A stretch of 64,000 nt of DNA from Acidobacteriota bacterium (GCA_003223215.1 QHYH01000084.1:248001-312000); one strand, 5' to 3'. Shown: positions 34,830 through 44,692, counted from the first letter of the stretch. Program-made: numbers and translations. The notes: generated from the sequence alone by a model not told the origin.

Positions 34830-37298
34830 TCATTCATAGCGAAGGGCTGTGAGTGGATCAATACGCGTGGCGCGGTGCGCGGGGACCCAACACGCAAAAA
34901 GGGCAATCGCGGTGAGCAGGCAAACGACAACCGCGAACGTTAGGGGATCGGTCGGCTTAATGCCAACGATAAGCCCGCTCAGCACGCGCGTGCCCGCCAA
35001 CGCAAGAACCAAGCCCAGCGTCAGGCCGATGCCTACCACGGTCAGCCCCTGGCGCAAAACCATTTTGAGGATGTCCTGCGGAGAAGCGCCCATCGCCACG
35101 CGAATCCCGATTTCTTGCGTGCGCTGCGTGGCCGCGTAGGAAACTACGCTGTAAATCCCAACGACCGCAAGAATCAAACTGAGAAGACCCATTGTTGAGG
35201 TCAGCTGCGCCCCAAAACGGAAAAGAAAGAAACCGTTGGCGCCCTCGAGGGCTTCGTTCATGGTTTTGACTTGGGTGATGGGCACATCGGGAACGGCCTC
35301 GTGGATGACGGACTGAATTTCGAGGGCCAGAGATTCAGGCGGCACAGTTGTGCGCACATGGATGGTCCGCAAAGAATTGTAACTCTGCTCGAAAGGCACA
35401 TAGTAGAAAGCGCGAGGGTCCTCCACCAGGCTCTGATACTTCGCGTCCTGAACGATGCCGACGACCTCCATGAACGGGCCATTGGCGCTTTTGGTCCCGA
35501 AATGTTTGCCAAGCGCGTCCTCGTTAGACCAGAACTTCTTGGCCATGGTTTCGTTGATGATGGCAACGGGCGGAGCTTTTTCGCTGTCGGCATCGGAGAA
35601 CTTGCGCCCGCCGAGGAGCGGGATTTGCAAAGTGTCGAAGTAAGCTGGAGTGATCTGGTTGAAGGGAATTTCCTGAGGCTGCTGGCCGGCCACGTAGGGG
35701 TGTTCTTGAATCCAAATGCGGTCATTGGCACCCACGTAGCCCAGGGGAACGGTGAAGGCTTCGGCGACGGACTCGACGCCGGGAAGGGCGCGAATTCGGT
35801 TCTCGATATCGCGGTAGGCTTCGCGAGCCCGGGGCTCTTTGTACCCCACTTGTTCGACGTCCACCGACAGATCGAGGACATGGTCGGGATTGAAGCCAAG
35901 ATTCATTTTCTCGGCCTTGTCGAGACTGCGGACGAACAGACCAGCTACGATCAGCAGCACGAGAGAACCCGCCACCTGCGCAACCACCAGGACACTCCTT
36001 GCGAATTGACGGCGTGGACCGGACGACGACCCGCGTCCCCCTTCATGAAGGACCGCACTAACATTCGCGCGAGCGGCACGCCAAGCCGGCATCATCCCCA
36101 CAAACAAACCCGTAAACAAAACCGCGGCGAGGGCGAAAAGGTAGACACGCGCGTCAGGCCGAAAATCCAGTCTTAGGGGTAGATCCGTGCCAAGAGAAAG
36201 CGAACTTAGGAACCCGCAAGCCCAGGACGCGAGCACCAGTCCTGCGCCACCGCCCAAAAGCGCAAGCAGGAGACTTTCCGTCAAATACTGCCGGACTAGG
36301 CGAGTCCGGCCCGCACCGAGTGCGGCGCGAATGGCCATTTCGCGCTGGCGGACCGTCGCGCGCACTAAGAGAACGTTGGCGATATTGAAACATGCAACCA
36401 AAAGGACGAGCAGAGCGAGGCACATAAAAGCAATCGAGGTGGCGGGAATGGGGTTTTCCGCATCCGGCTCTGGCCGCGCCAGCCTTTCCGGAAAGAGTTG
36501 CACTTTTATCCCTTTCTCGGTGTCCGGATGAGCCTCGGCAATGCGATCCGCGACTACATTGAGCGATGCCTGGGCTTGCTTGATGTTCACGCCGGGTTTG
36601 AGCCGGCCCATGACGGTAAGGCTACGATAGCCGCGGCTGGTCCAGATTTTCTCTACCGGATTGTCCGGATCTTCAGCGGTTTCCGCGCTCAAAGGTACAT
36701 ACGCTTCCATATCCATAACCGGATACGTGCCGCGGAATTCGCGTGGAGCCACACCTACCACCGTGAAGGAGCGGTCGTTTAATTGCACTTTTTGGCCGAC
36801 AATCTTGGGATCACCCGCAAATCTGCTACGCCAGTAGGAGTACCCAAGAACAATGATGGGGTCACCGCCGGGAATGCGGCCCTCGGTCGGAAGGATGAGC
36901 CGTCCATAGGCGGGCTTGACGCCGAGCGACGTGAAATAGTTGTTGCTAACCCGGCTGAACAGGCAGTGGTCGGATTTGTGGTCCACCGTGAGCCCACCGA
37001 GCGATACCCTATAAGCGAAGACGTCACTAAAGGAGCCCGTTTGATCGCGCAGATCCCCGTAAGTGGGATAGGAGAAGCGATAGGTGCCGGCGACGGAGGA
37101 TTGCTTCAGTGCGAGCACCGTAATTTGCTCGGGATGTGGCACGGGAAGAGGCCGAAGCAGAAAACCGTTGACGACGCTGAAAACGGTGGTGTTTGCGGCC
37201 ATGCCGAGAGCGAGGGTCACAATTCCGATGACGGCAAAGCCGGGATTGTTCGCAAGCGTCCGCAGTGCAAAGCGAATGTCTTTTGCAAAATTGCGCAT
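34830..37298 (-). CDS. MacB/FtsX-like ABC permease (ADOP type), intact
   Basis: The 822-residue protein is a full-length counterpart of the two broken permeases at the left. The first helix region is LANNPGFAVIGIVTLALGMA; the first periplasmic MacB domain follows, containing IIVLGYSYWRSRFAGDP. The central helices are FMCLALLVLLVACFNIANVL with the REMAIRAALGAGRTRLVRQY loop; a second periplasmic domain has VAIINETMAKKFW. It ends with ILAVVGIYSVVSYAATQRTQ, the EIGIRVAMGASPQDILKMVL loop and PAHRATRIDPLTALRYE. No ATPase gene is adjacent, as is common for these proteins, and no PadR gene precedes it. ATG 37298 is preceded by GAAGGTCC. Transported substrate unknown. Confidence 0.92.
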   Translation of the reverse strand: MRNFAKDIRFALRTLANNPGFAVIGIVTLALGMAANTTVFSVVNGFLLRPLPVPHPEQITVLALKQSSVAGTYRFSYPTYGDLRDQTGSFSDVFAYRVSLGGLTVDHKSDHCLFSRVSNNYFTSLGVKPAYGRLILPTEGRIPGGDPIIVLGYSYWRSRFAGDPKIVGQKVQLNDRSFTVVGVAPREFRGTYPVMDMEAYVPLSAETAEDPDNPVEKIWTSRGYRSLTVMGRLKPGVNIKQAQASLNVVADRIAEAHPDTEKGIKVQLFPERLARPEPDAENPIPATSIAFMCLALLVLLVACFNIANVLLVRATVRQREMAIRAALGAGRTRLVRQYLTESLLLALLGGGAGLVLASWACGFLSSLSLGTDLPLRLDFRPDARVYLFALAAVLFTGLFVGMMPAWRAARANVSAVLHEGGRGSSSGPRRQFARSVLVVAQVAGSLVLLIVAGLFVRSLDKAEKMNLGFNPDHVLDLSVDVEQVGYKEPRAREAYRDIENRIRALPGVESVAEAFTVPLGYVGANDRIWIQEHPYVAGQQPQEIPFNQITPAYFDTLQIPLLGGRKFSDADSEKAPPVAIINETMAKKFWSNEDALGKHFGTKSANGPFMEVVGIVQDAKYQSLVEDPRAFYYVPFEQSYNSLRTIHVRTTVPPESLALEIQSVIHEAVPDVPITQVKTMNEALEGANGFFLFRFGAQLTSTMGLLSLILAVVGIYSVVSYAATQRTQEIGIRVAMGASPQDILKMVLRQGLTVVGIGLTLGLVLALAGTRVLSGLIVGIKPTDPLTFAVVVCLLTAIALFACWVPAHRATRIDPLTALRYE

Positions 37299-37512
37299 GG
37301 ATGGACCTTCAGCGTTAGACCAAAGTTTCGAGGCAGCTTGAATGCCTTCGCGTATGGCACTGTAAGCTCTTTGCCGTCTTGCGATTAGGTGTCAAGGCAG
37401 GCACCTTTATCCCACCCCCTCGTTCGATTATGGGATTTTCGATCTCGGTAACGAACATACTTCGCAGGACCGGAAAGGAGGTGTATCTTTGGAGCCCAGT
37501 TTGGAGGGACAA

Positions 37513-38376
37513 ATGTCCACGATGACGAGGAGAGAGTTCGTGAGAAGGACTGCCAAGCACGCCGCCGTGGCTAGCGCGCTCTGCGCGGGGGCGGTGGAGC
37601 TAGGCGCAAATCCGTTGGGGCTGCCGATCGGATGCCAGACCTGGCCGGTCCGGGAAATGATCGCCAAGGATTTTCCCGGCACCATCAAGGTGCTTGCTGC
37701 TGCGGGATTTCAGGCGATCGAGCTGTGCTCACCGGTAGGTTACGCGGATTCGGGTTTCGCCGGACTAGCGAAATACACGCCCGCGGAACTCCGGAAAATT
37801 CTGAGCGATCGAGGTGTGACGTGCGTCAGCTCGCACTTTGGCATTGGCGAGCTGCGGAAGGACCAGCCGGGCCGCATCGCCTGGGCAAAGGAAATGGGCC
37901 TGACGCAAATGCTCGTGCCGAGCCTTGACGGGCCGAAAAACCCCACGCTGGATGACGTGAAGCGCGCCGCTGACGAATACAACCAAATGGGCGAACGGGC
38001 GGCCGCGGCCGGAATATCGCAAGGTCTGCACAATGAGGACTTTGAGTGCTCGATGGTGGACGGCAAGCGCACCTATGACGTGTTATTCGGGCTGCTCGAC
38101 CCGAAGCTGGTCAAGTTCCAGTTCCAGGTTTCCACCATCGCCCAGGGATTCGATGCGGGGGAATACCTCACGAAATATCCCGGCCGCTTTATTTCCATGC
38201 ATGTACAAGGCTGGTCCGCGGAGACGAAGAAAATAACGCCTGTTGGGAAGGGCACTTTGGACTGGAAGAAGATCTTTACCGCGGCAAAGACGGGCGGCAT
38301 CCAGAATTATTTCGTCGAAATGAACCTCGACTTTATGAAAGCCAGCGTTCCCTACCTTCGCAACCTGCAAGTGTGA
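37513..38376 (+). CDS. Tat-exported sugar phosphate isomerase/epimerase-like TIM barrel
   Basis: 287 residues from ATG 37513, five bases after GGAGGG. The N-terminus MTRREFVRRTAKHAAVASAL is a twin-arginine-type signal (RREFVRR) followed by a weakly hydrophobic stretch. The mature part is an AP-endonuclease-2-like TIM barrel: GCQTWPVREMIAKDF, AAAGFQAIELCSPVGYAD, GVTCVSSHFGIGEL, GISQGLHNEDFECSM, FISMHVQGWS and NYFVEMNLDFM. The Glu in AIELCSP and the His of LHNEDF are likely metal or catalytic residues. Acidobacteria have many such exported proteins, thought to act on keto-sugars or inositols. It is monocistronic. The precise substrate cannot be inferred. Confidence 0.88.
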   Translation: MSTMTRREFVRRTAKHAAVASALCAGAVELGANPLGLPIGCQTWPVREMIAKDFPGTIKVLAAAGFQAIELCSPVGYADSGFAGLAKYTPAELRKILSDRGVTCVSSHFGIGELRKDQPGRIAWAKEMGLTQMLVPSLDGPKNPTLDDVKRAADEYNQMGERAAAAGISQGLHNEDFECSMVDGKRTYDVLFGLLDPKLVKFQFQVSTIAQGFDAGEYLTKYPGRFISMHVQGWSAETKKITPVGKGTLDWKKIFTAAKTGGIQNYFVEMNLDFMKASVPYLRNLQV

Positions 38377-38716
38377 AGATGGCCGGAATTCTTCCGTGAC
38401 GGGCACGCAGGGCCGGGCGTCCCATCCCGCGCTGCCGCCCGAGCAAACGGGAAGACTGGCGCGGCCACGCGGGTCTTACGAAGGCGGGCCTTACGCCGAG
38501 GGCTTCCTACCCTGGGTGGCCAGCTCAAGGGAACGCCGGACGTTCTTTGATTGTGCGATCGAACGATGCGGAAGAGATCCGCGCCCATTTCTCCGGCGAT
38601 TCGTGGGCTCGAAAGGATCGTCCACGCGTCAAGCAGGCTGTTCCTTGGCCGCCACGCTTAAAGCCCACTCGGCTAGCGGGCTAGACGCGGCGTGTTCCTC
38701 GAACCTGAGTCGAAAA

Positions 38717-40069
38717 ATGAAAAACAGAGCGTTGCTGGTTCGCGCCTCCCAACTCGTTTACATTGGCGCGATGGCCTGTACGGCGCGCATGGCGGCGCAA
38801 ACGCCGGCAATTGATACGGCCAAGGCACGGCAGTATTTCGCAGAGGCGAAAGCCCTCTCCGACCGCGACAACGGCTCGCTATGGAGAGTCGAGCTGTGCG
38901 GGCCGCTCCTTTTCGTGGATTACGGCACACGTTACGCCGTCGCGAACCAGGCGGACCGAGACGGCAAGCTGAAGTCGCTCGACGGCGTGTTCGTTGGGAC
39001 CGCTTCCCCGGAATTGGGCGTGGCAAATACGGCGACGAAATGGGCTGGCGTCGAGTGGACCATGGTGATGTGGCCCGTGCCGCAGTACAAGCAGCCCCGC
39101 ATGCGATTGATGCTGCACGAGTGCTTTCATCGCGTGCAGGCAGAGATCGGCCTGGAAGGAAAGGATGCGCAAAACGAACACTTGGACTCGCTCGAAGGAC
39201 GGATCTGGCTGCAGATGGAATGGCGCGCGCTCGAGCACGCGTTCTGGCAGCAAGGCGAAGAACGCAAGCGAGACGTGGCGGATGCCCTTTATTTTCGAAA
39301 TTACCGGCGTTCGCTTTTTCCCGCAGCCGATGCCAAGGAGGATGCGCTGGAAATGAACGAAGGGATGGCTGAGTACACAGGCTTTAAGTTGAGCACATCG
39401 TCGCCGGAAGAATATGCGGTAGCAGTGGCGGCTTGGCTGCGTGCGGCGCCGACGCGTACGCCGAGCTACGGCAGGTCGTTCGCCTATACCTCAGGCCCGG
39501 CGTACGGCGGATTGTTGGATCTGGCGAACAAGAATTGGCGCACCGGGCTGACGCCGGCAACCAATCTCGGGCAATTGCTCGGGCAAGCGTATGGAGTGCA
39601 GGTTCCCGCCGCGACCGCGCTGAACAAAACGGAAGCGCTGGGACGCGCTGAACGCTACGACGGCGGCGAAGTGGTGGCAATCGAGACCGAGCGCGAAGCA
39701 AAGTATCAGGCGCGCATAGCCGCAGCGAGAAAAACCTTCGTCGACGGACCGGTGCTGATGCTGCCGGTGGGCCAGGAGTTCCACTACACGTTCGATCCGA
39801 ATGCGGTGCTGGGCCTGGACGACAAATTGACGCTGTACGAAGGCGAAATCCAGGTGAGCGATGCTTGGGGACTGCTAAAAACGACGGAGGGAGCGCTCCT
39901 TGTACGCGGTAACGGTAGATTGGTGCGGGTTCAGGTGCCCGCGCCGGCATATGCGAGCAAAAGCCACATGACCGGCAAGAGCTGGACGCTCGAGTTGAAG
40001 CCGCCCTGGCAGGTGGTTCCGGAAGGCCGGCCCGGGGATTTTGCGGTGCGGCAGAGGAGCGAGCCGTAG
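38717..40069 (+). CDS. Secreted putative zinc metallopeptidase (HECFH motif)
   Basis: 450 residues from ATG 38717; the frame stays open back to 38396 but that part looks non-coding. Residues 1-28 are a signal peptide (ALLVRASQLVYIGAMACTAR). A zincin motif is present: LMLHECFHRVQAEIG with His134, Glu135 and His138, and an NEGMAEYTG segment with Glu215 placed about 77 residues later as a third ligand, in gluzincin style. The C-terminal third reads as a small beta domain (LTLYEGEIQVSDAWGLLKTT). It does not match a peptidase family I can name. It is likely periplasmic or extracellular. The gene is monocistronic and lies just before the duplicated leader module. Confidence 0.7.
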   Translation: MKNRALLVRASQLVYIGAMACTARMAAQTPAIDTAKARQYFAEAKALSDRDNGSLWRVELCGPLLFVDYGTRYAVANQADRDGKLKSLDGVFVGTASPELGVANTATKWAGVEWTMVMWPVPQYKQPRMRLMLHECFHRVQAEIGLEGKDAQNEHLDSLEGRIWLQMEWRALEHAFWQQGEERKRDVADALYFRNYRRSLFPAADAKEDALEMNEGMAEYTGFKLSTSSPEEYAVAVAAWLRAAPTRTPSYGRSFAYTSGPAYGGLLDLANKNWRTGLTPATNLGQLLGQAYGVQVPAATALNKTEALGRAERYDGGEVVAIETEREAKYQARIAAARKTFVDGPVLMLPVGQEFHYTFDPNAVLGLDDKLTLYEGEIQVSDAWGLLKTTEGALLVRGNGRLVRVQVPAPAYASKSHMTGKSWTLELKPPWQVVPEGRPGDFAVRQRSEP

Positions 40070-40317
40070 GAACGGCGACTCAAGCGGAGCGGCAGCGAAA
40101 GAGATCAGCGGCACTTTCCACAGCAACTCGCGCGCACCTTGGCGCGGACCGTTGTGTTGTATGAAGATGCGCGAACTTTTCTGTGGCATGGCGGGAATAA
40201 GAGTTTTGCTCGAAATGGCTGAAGTAAGTTGGGAATAAGCAAAGGATCGCTGCGGTTAGGGATATACGGAGAATTCCGCAACGCCAGCAAACACATGACG
40301 CTTCCGTCCAACCGAAT

Positions 40318-40530
40318 GGCGTCGAGCAGGCAGACTCCCTAAGTACTCGAGAGTGTTGGGGATGAAGTGTGATAACCTTTGGACGCTAGATGGTGGGGCC
40401 GCTTCTTTCTTGTTCCCCAGTCCGCGACGTGCCGCCTCCTCGAGAATCGTGTCTTGCGAGCGGAGGCGATTTCCAGCCGGAAGCGATCTTAAGCGTTCGA
40501 TCTCAAATCTGCACACAGAATGGGTAGACC
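40318..40530 (+). promoter_or_regulatory. Duplicated 5' leader, copy A (possible structured RNA)
   Basis: This 213-base leader is largely identical to 44486-44692 in front of the next giant gene. Conserved blocks include AACCTTTGGACGCTAGATGG, CCCCAGTCCG, GTGCCGCCTCCTC and GGCGATTTCCAGCCGGAAG, and the identity reaches the start codon and fades within the signal peptide. A hairpin can form: CGCCTCC (40433-40439) with GGAGGCG (40462-40468), enclosing TCG...CGA. No protein is encoded. It may be a promoter plus a cis-regulatory RNA. It does not fit any riboswitch I know. Confidence 0.65.
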
Positions 40531-43500
40531 ATGAAATGCCATGCCTTGCTCGTTCGTACTTCCGTTTTACTCTCCTTGGCATTCCTAGTTGTCGAAACGC
40601 CGCGCTTTGCCGCCCAATCGAACCCCCAAGCCGCAAGCCCATCCTCGATCGTGCAAACGCCAGCAGTAGCGGCCCGCATTACGCAAGCGATTGATGAGAC
40701 GCAACTGGTGCGTCTGAAGGGCAACGTGCACCCGCTGGCGCGCCCGGAGTTTGATCAAGGGCTGGTGAGCGATGCCACAACCATGAAGCGGATGATGCTG
40801 CTCCTGAAGCGTAGCCCAGAACAGGAAGCGGCGCTGCAACAGTTCATGGCAGAGCAGATGAGCAAGGAATCCCCCAACTATCACCGGTGGCTGACGCCGC
40901 AACAATTCGGAGCCCAGTTTGGTCCCGCTGATGCCGACCTGCAAGCCGTAACAGGTTGGCTGTCTTCGCACGGATTCACTGCCATCCGTGTGGCACCGGG
41001 ACGCAACGTGATCGAATTCTCCGGAAACGTCGGGCAGGTGCGCTCTGCCTTTCACACGGAGATTCACAAGTTCGTAGCGAACGGCGAGGAGCGCCAATCA
41101 AACACCAGCGACCCGCAGATTCCCGCGGCCCTGACGCCGGTCGTGGCCGGGATCGTTTCCCTTCATAATTTCCCGAGCAGATCGCTGCGGCAGGTAGTGG
41201 GTCAGTTCACACAGTCACGAGCAACGGGAGAGATCACGCCGCTGTTCACGACAACTTCCGGTTGCGGCACAGGCCAGGCGCAACCTTGCTACGCCCTCGG
41301 ACCCGCCGATTTTGCAAAAATCTACAATATTCCAGCGTCGCCTGACGGCACAGGCGGGAACATCGCGATCATCGGACTCTCAGACATTAGCGTCACCGAC
41401 GTAAGCGACTTTAGGGCCTTGTTTGGGCTGCCGGCGAATGACCCGGTGGTCGTGCATAACGGCCCCGACCCCGGAACGGATCTCGCTGGCGGCGAGGGCG
41501 AAGCTGATTTGGACGTGCAATGGTCAGGAGCGGTGGCCCCAGGCGCGACCATTCACTATATCGTGTCCGAAGGCACGTTGACCTCGGACCCCATTTTCCT
41601 GGGGGCCGAGTATGTGATCGACAACAATTCAGACGACGTGATGAGCTTGAGCTTTGGCAACTGTGAAGCTGCTATGACCGCCGCGACTCTCAGCTTCTTC
41701 AATACCCTTTGGGAGCAAGCGGCGGCGCAAGGAATTACCGTGACCGTGTCCGCCGGAGACAATGGAACGGCGGGATGCGATGACTTCAGTACTCAGACGA
41801 CTGCTGCTGCCGGAATCGCCGTGAGCGGGATTGCGTCGACGCCCTTCAACATTGCGGTTGGCGGGACCGATTTTGACGACGCGGGAACTCAGGTAAGCGG
41901 AGGTTTCTGGAGCGCGACTAATTCCACAGATGGAAAACGGGAATCGGCTCAGGGCTATATTCACGAAATACCCTGGAATGATTCCTGCGCCGCGACAGCG
42001 ACTTCATCTAACCTGACGACGGTATGCGCTACGGCAAACAATATCGTTGCCGGCAGTGGCGGGCCTAGCGCGGTTTATGCAAAGCCGTCGTGGCAGAACG
42101 GGATTATACCGAACGGAATTGCGGCGGGGGATAACCACCGATACCTACCTGATGTATCGCTGTTTGCGAGCGACGGGCCCGCAAGCCTGAGCTTCTATGT
42201 GGTGTGCCAAGCTGACGCCGTGACTGCGGGAAGCCCGCCCTCGTGTGTGCCCGACGCTCAGGGGCATTTGAGCTTTTTGGGCGTAGGTGGAACCTCTGCT
42301 TCGTCGCCGAGCTTCGCTGGAATCATTGCCTTGATTGGGCAATCCGAATTCAATGCGGGCCGAAGCCGTCGCCAGGGAAACGCCAACCTGGTGCTCTACA
42401 AGATTGCGCAAACCGCAGCGAATTCTTGTAATTCGAGTACACAGCCCCTAACTCCTCCGGCGACATGCGTTTTCTACAATCAAACAAAGAACACCAATGC
42501 TGTGCCGTGCGCCGGCGGCTCAGCGAACTGCAGCAGCACAACCTCGGGAACGAACGGCGTGCTGGTTACGACCAGCGGAACAACCAAGACTCCTGCCTTT
42601 ACGGCCACTGCGGGGAGCGGATTCATCCCCAGCTATAACCTGGCGACAGGGTTGGGGTCCGTGAACGTCGCGAACCTGGCCAGCGCCTGGGGAACCGCAG
42701 TCGGAAGCTTTAATGCCACCGCGAGCACGTTGACCATCAACGGCAGCTTAGCACCGGCGCCAATCACCCATGGAACTGCTGTCACGGCTACTGTAACTGT
42801 TAGCCCCGTGGCTCCGGCGACCGGTACCCCAACAGGGGACGTTGCCGTCCTAGCGCCTTTGGGAACGACTAACGGAGGGGGCACTGGTGGTACGCTTTCC
42901 GCCGGCACCGTAACCATCAATGGTGTCATCCTGCCGGGAGGAACCTACAACGTTACGGCTCACTATGCGGGTGACGGAACATTTGCACCCAGCGATTCTC
43001 TCGGCGTACCTATCACCGTGAATAAGGAAAACAGCGCCCTGCAGTACGGCATTGTCACGTTCAATATGACAACGGGCGCCATCGTGAGCACTAACGCCAC
43101 GTCTATTGCGTATGGCTCGCCATACATACTGCGGTTTGACATCCTAAATAGCAAGGGAACTGCCTGCACTCCTGTTTCAGCGCCTCCCGTGATTACGGGT
43201 TGCGCGCTCGATGCAACGGGCAGTGTCACCATCACCGACAACGGCAGTCCTCTCGATCAGGGAACTTTCCCCGTGAACGCCGAAGGCAGCGGCGAGGATC
43301 AGCCGATCCAACTCCCGCCGGGAACTCACAACCTGTCGGCAAGCTATTCGGGTGATAACAGCTACAACGCCAGCGGCCCGGTGGCAGATAGCGTCACAGT
43401 GACCAAGGCCACGACAAGCACAGCAGTCACAGCTACTCCTTCGACTATAACAACCTCCACCTCAGTCACACTGACGGCCACCATAACCACGCAGAGCAAC

Positions 43501-43926
43501 GGAGCAGCACCTACAGGAACCGTGCAATTCCTGAACGCCGCGACACCCATCAGCGGAACGGTTACTTACACGGGGCTAAGTGGCCCGCAGAATACGACGG
43601 GATTGGCCATGCTCACGGCCACGCTCACCACAACTCTTTCGGCGCTGCCGATCGGCCCCGAGCCGCGAGGGCCGCTACCCTTCGCGCCGCTGTTGCTGCT
43701 GGCCTGCGTAAGCCTAATTCTCGCACTAGTGGTTTTGCGGTTATTCCGAGACAGGCGACGCGGTTACGTTTATGCGACATTGCTCTTGCTACTGGGATTT
43801 GTTGCTGCGGTTGCCGGGTGCAGCAGCGGATCAAGTGGGCCGAGCACGATATCCATAACCGCGCAGTACTCGGGAGATTCCAATTACTCGGCCTCAAGCG
43901 GAACAAGCTCAGTGACAAAGCAGTAG
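40531..43926 (+). CDS. Sedolisin-type serine-carboxyl peptidase (S53) with C-terminal Ig domains and membrane insertion
   Basis: The protein has 1131 residues. A signal peptide (LVRTSVLLSLAFLVVETPRF) is followed by a pro-kumamolisin activation domain (SPNYHRWLTPQQFGAQFGPA). The S53 catalytic core has Glu324 and Asp328 in GEADLDVQW, the oxyanion Asp in TVSAGDNGTAGCDD and Ser589 in GVGGTSASSPSFAG. From ~720 onward there are Ig-like repeats (NVTAHYAGDGTFAPSDS, LSASYSGDNSYNASGP). The last Ig domain is interrupted by a hydrophobic helix (~1049-1069), an Arg-rich loop (RLFRDRRRGY) and a second helix ending in lipobox VAGC with Cys1097; then Ig sequence resumes (YSGDSNYSASSG). It is likely a secreted, self-activating acid protease held in a membrane. 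It shares leader and signal peptide with the next giant gene. Confidence 0.92.
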   Translation: MKCHALLVRTSVLLSLAFLVVETPRFAAQSNPQAASPSSIVQTPAVAARITQAIDETQLVRLKGNVHPLARPEFDQGLVSDATTMKRMMLLLKRSPEQEAALQQFMAEQMSKESPNYHRWLTPQQFGAQFGPADADLQAVTGWLSSHGFTAIRVAPGRNVIEFSGNVGQVRSAFHTEIHKFVANGEERQSNTSDPQIPAALTPVVAGIVSLHNFPSRSLRQVVGQFTQSRATGEITPLFTTTSGCGTGQAQPCYALGPADFAKIYNIPASPDGTGGNIAIIGLSDISVTDVSDFRALFGLPANDPVVVHNGPDPGTDLAGGEGEADLDVQWSGAVAPGATIHYIVSEGTLTSDPIFLGAEYVIDNNSDDVMSLSFGNCEAAMTAATLSFFNTLWEQAAAQGITVTVSAGDNGTAGCDDFSTQTTAAAGIAVSGIASTPFNIAVGGTDFDDAGTQVSGGFWSATNSTDGKRESAQGYIHEIPWNDSCAATATSSNLTTVCATANNIVAGSGGPSAVYAKPSWQNGIIPNGIAAGDNHRYLPDVSLFASDGPASLSFYVVCQADAVTAGSPPSCVPDAQGHLSFLGVGGTSASSPSFAGIIALIGQSEFNAGRSRRQGNANLVLYKIAQTAANSCNSSTQPLTPPATCVFYNQTKNTNAVPCAGGSANCSSTTSGTNGVLVTTSGTTKTPAFTATAGSGFIPSYNLATGLGSVNVANLASAWGTAVGSFNATASTLTINGSLAPAPITHGTAVTATVTVSPVAPATGTPTGDVAVLAPLGTTNGGGTGGTLSAGTVTINGVILPGGTYNVTAHYAGDGTFAPSDSLGVPITVNKENSALQYGIVTFNMTTGAIVSTNATSIAYGSPYILRFDILNSKGTACTPVSAPPVITGCALDATGSVTITDNGSPLDQGTFPVNAEGSGEDQPIQLPPGTHNLSASYSGDNSYNASGPVADSVTVTKATTSTAVTATPSTITTSTSVTLTATITTQSNGAAPTGTVQFLNAATPISGTVTYTGLSGPQNTTGLAMLTATLTTTLSALPIGPEPRGPLPFAPLLLLACVSLILALVVLRLFRDRRRGYVYATLLLLLGFVAAVAGCSSGSSGPSTISITAQYSGDSNYSASSGTSSVTKQ

Positions 43927-44056
43927 AAAGCAAGCGCTATTCTGGGCGAGCTCCAGGGTACGGGGCGCCCTTCTTGTTGAACGTGGAGCAGAGCACCTGC
44001 ATTTACGGTGTGGGGCAGGGAACGGAAAACGAAGCAAGCCGTTTTCGGTCAAGGGG

Positions 44057-44470
44057 TTAGAGACGGAGTTCAAGTAAAGCTTTCACTTCCCGGACTCCAT
44101 CGCCTTTTTTTTGAAAAGAGTCGGAAGGCAAACAATCGAAAACAGTTGCCATTGCTTCTTGGCCAAACGAGAACCCACGGTGCAGCGGCACTGTCACGGG
44201 AATAAGCGACCCTTCTGGATTCAGCTGCGCGGGCCGCACAACGTTCACTTGGACTTTCTGCTGTGTCCGCGGATTCTCGAGAATGAATTTTGTTCTTGCT
44301 TCGAGACCTTGGCGAAGAATGATCATGTTGTCGGAGGCGCTGACAGTGTCGGTGGTCCCTTCGATGAGTTTGTCTCTGACCTGCAGGTGAACTCCGGAAT
44401 CCGTGAAATGGCGCCTGTGTTCGGATGACGGAATCTGTATGTCGAGGAATGTGAAAAGGTAGAACGCCAA
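44057..44470 (-). CDS. Degenerate PilZ-like protein, duplicate of the PilZ gene at 49054
   Basis: Up to 138 residues from a TTG at 44470. The core KLIEGTTDTVSASDNMIILR, QGLEARTKFILENPRTQQKV and VNVVRPAQLNPEGSLIPV is nearly identical to the PilZ protein encoded at 49054-49455. Upstream of this core the copy has diverged: the RxxxR c-di-GMP motif of the partner (RRAQRVLLR) is replaced by SEHRRHFTDSG, and the C-terminus runs into an unrelated tail (FDCLPSDSFQKKGDGVREVK). It faces the sedolisin gene and ends 130 bases from its stop; on its 5' side only 15 bases separate it from the second leader copy. It is probably non-functional in ligand binding, and may be a pseudogene. Confidence 0.6.
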   Translation of the reverse strand: MAFYLFTFLDIQIPSSEHRRHFTDSGVHLQVRDKLIEGTTDTVSASDNMIILRQGLEARTKFILENPRTQQKVQVNVVRPAQLNPEGSLIPVTVPLHRGFSFGQEAMATVFDCLPSDSFQKKGDGVREVKALLELRL

Positions 44471-44485
44471 GCCGTCGGAATGCCC

Positions 44486-44692
44486 GGCATCGAGCAGGCA
44501 GAATCCTCAGAATCCTAAAGCGTTTACATGAAGTGTGCTAACCTTTGGACGCTAGATGGTGGCCCGCTTCTGTTTTATTCCCCAGTCCGTGAAGTGCCGC
44601 CTCCTCTGAGAATCGCGCCTTGCGAGCGCAGGCGATTTCCAGCCGGAAGTGTGTTGCGGCGTTCGACCTCAAATCTACAGAGTGGGTAGACG
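44486..44692 (+). promoter_or_regulatory. Duplicated 5' leader, copy B (possible structured RNA)
   Basis: This 207-base copy of the leader at 40318-40530 stands in front of the sortilin-like gene. The conserved blocks are in the same order and end at GTGGGTAGACG-ATG, against ATGGGTAGACC-ATG in copy A. In this copy the inner hairpin is stronger (TCGC at 44613-44616 with GCGA at 44622-44625) while the outer stem is shortened to CGCCT/AGGCG. Maintenance of pairing potential in both copies hints at a structured RNA, though two sequences are too few for covariation. Confidence 0.65.

Noticed and set aside
38396-38716. 107-codon N-terminal extension of the secreted zincin
   Set aside because: A signal peptide begins at ATG 38717; the upstream part is Arg/Pro-rich and non-conserved in character.
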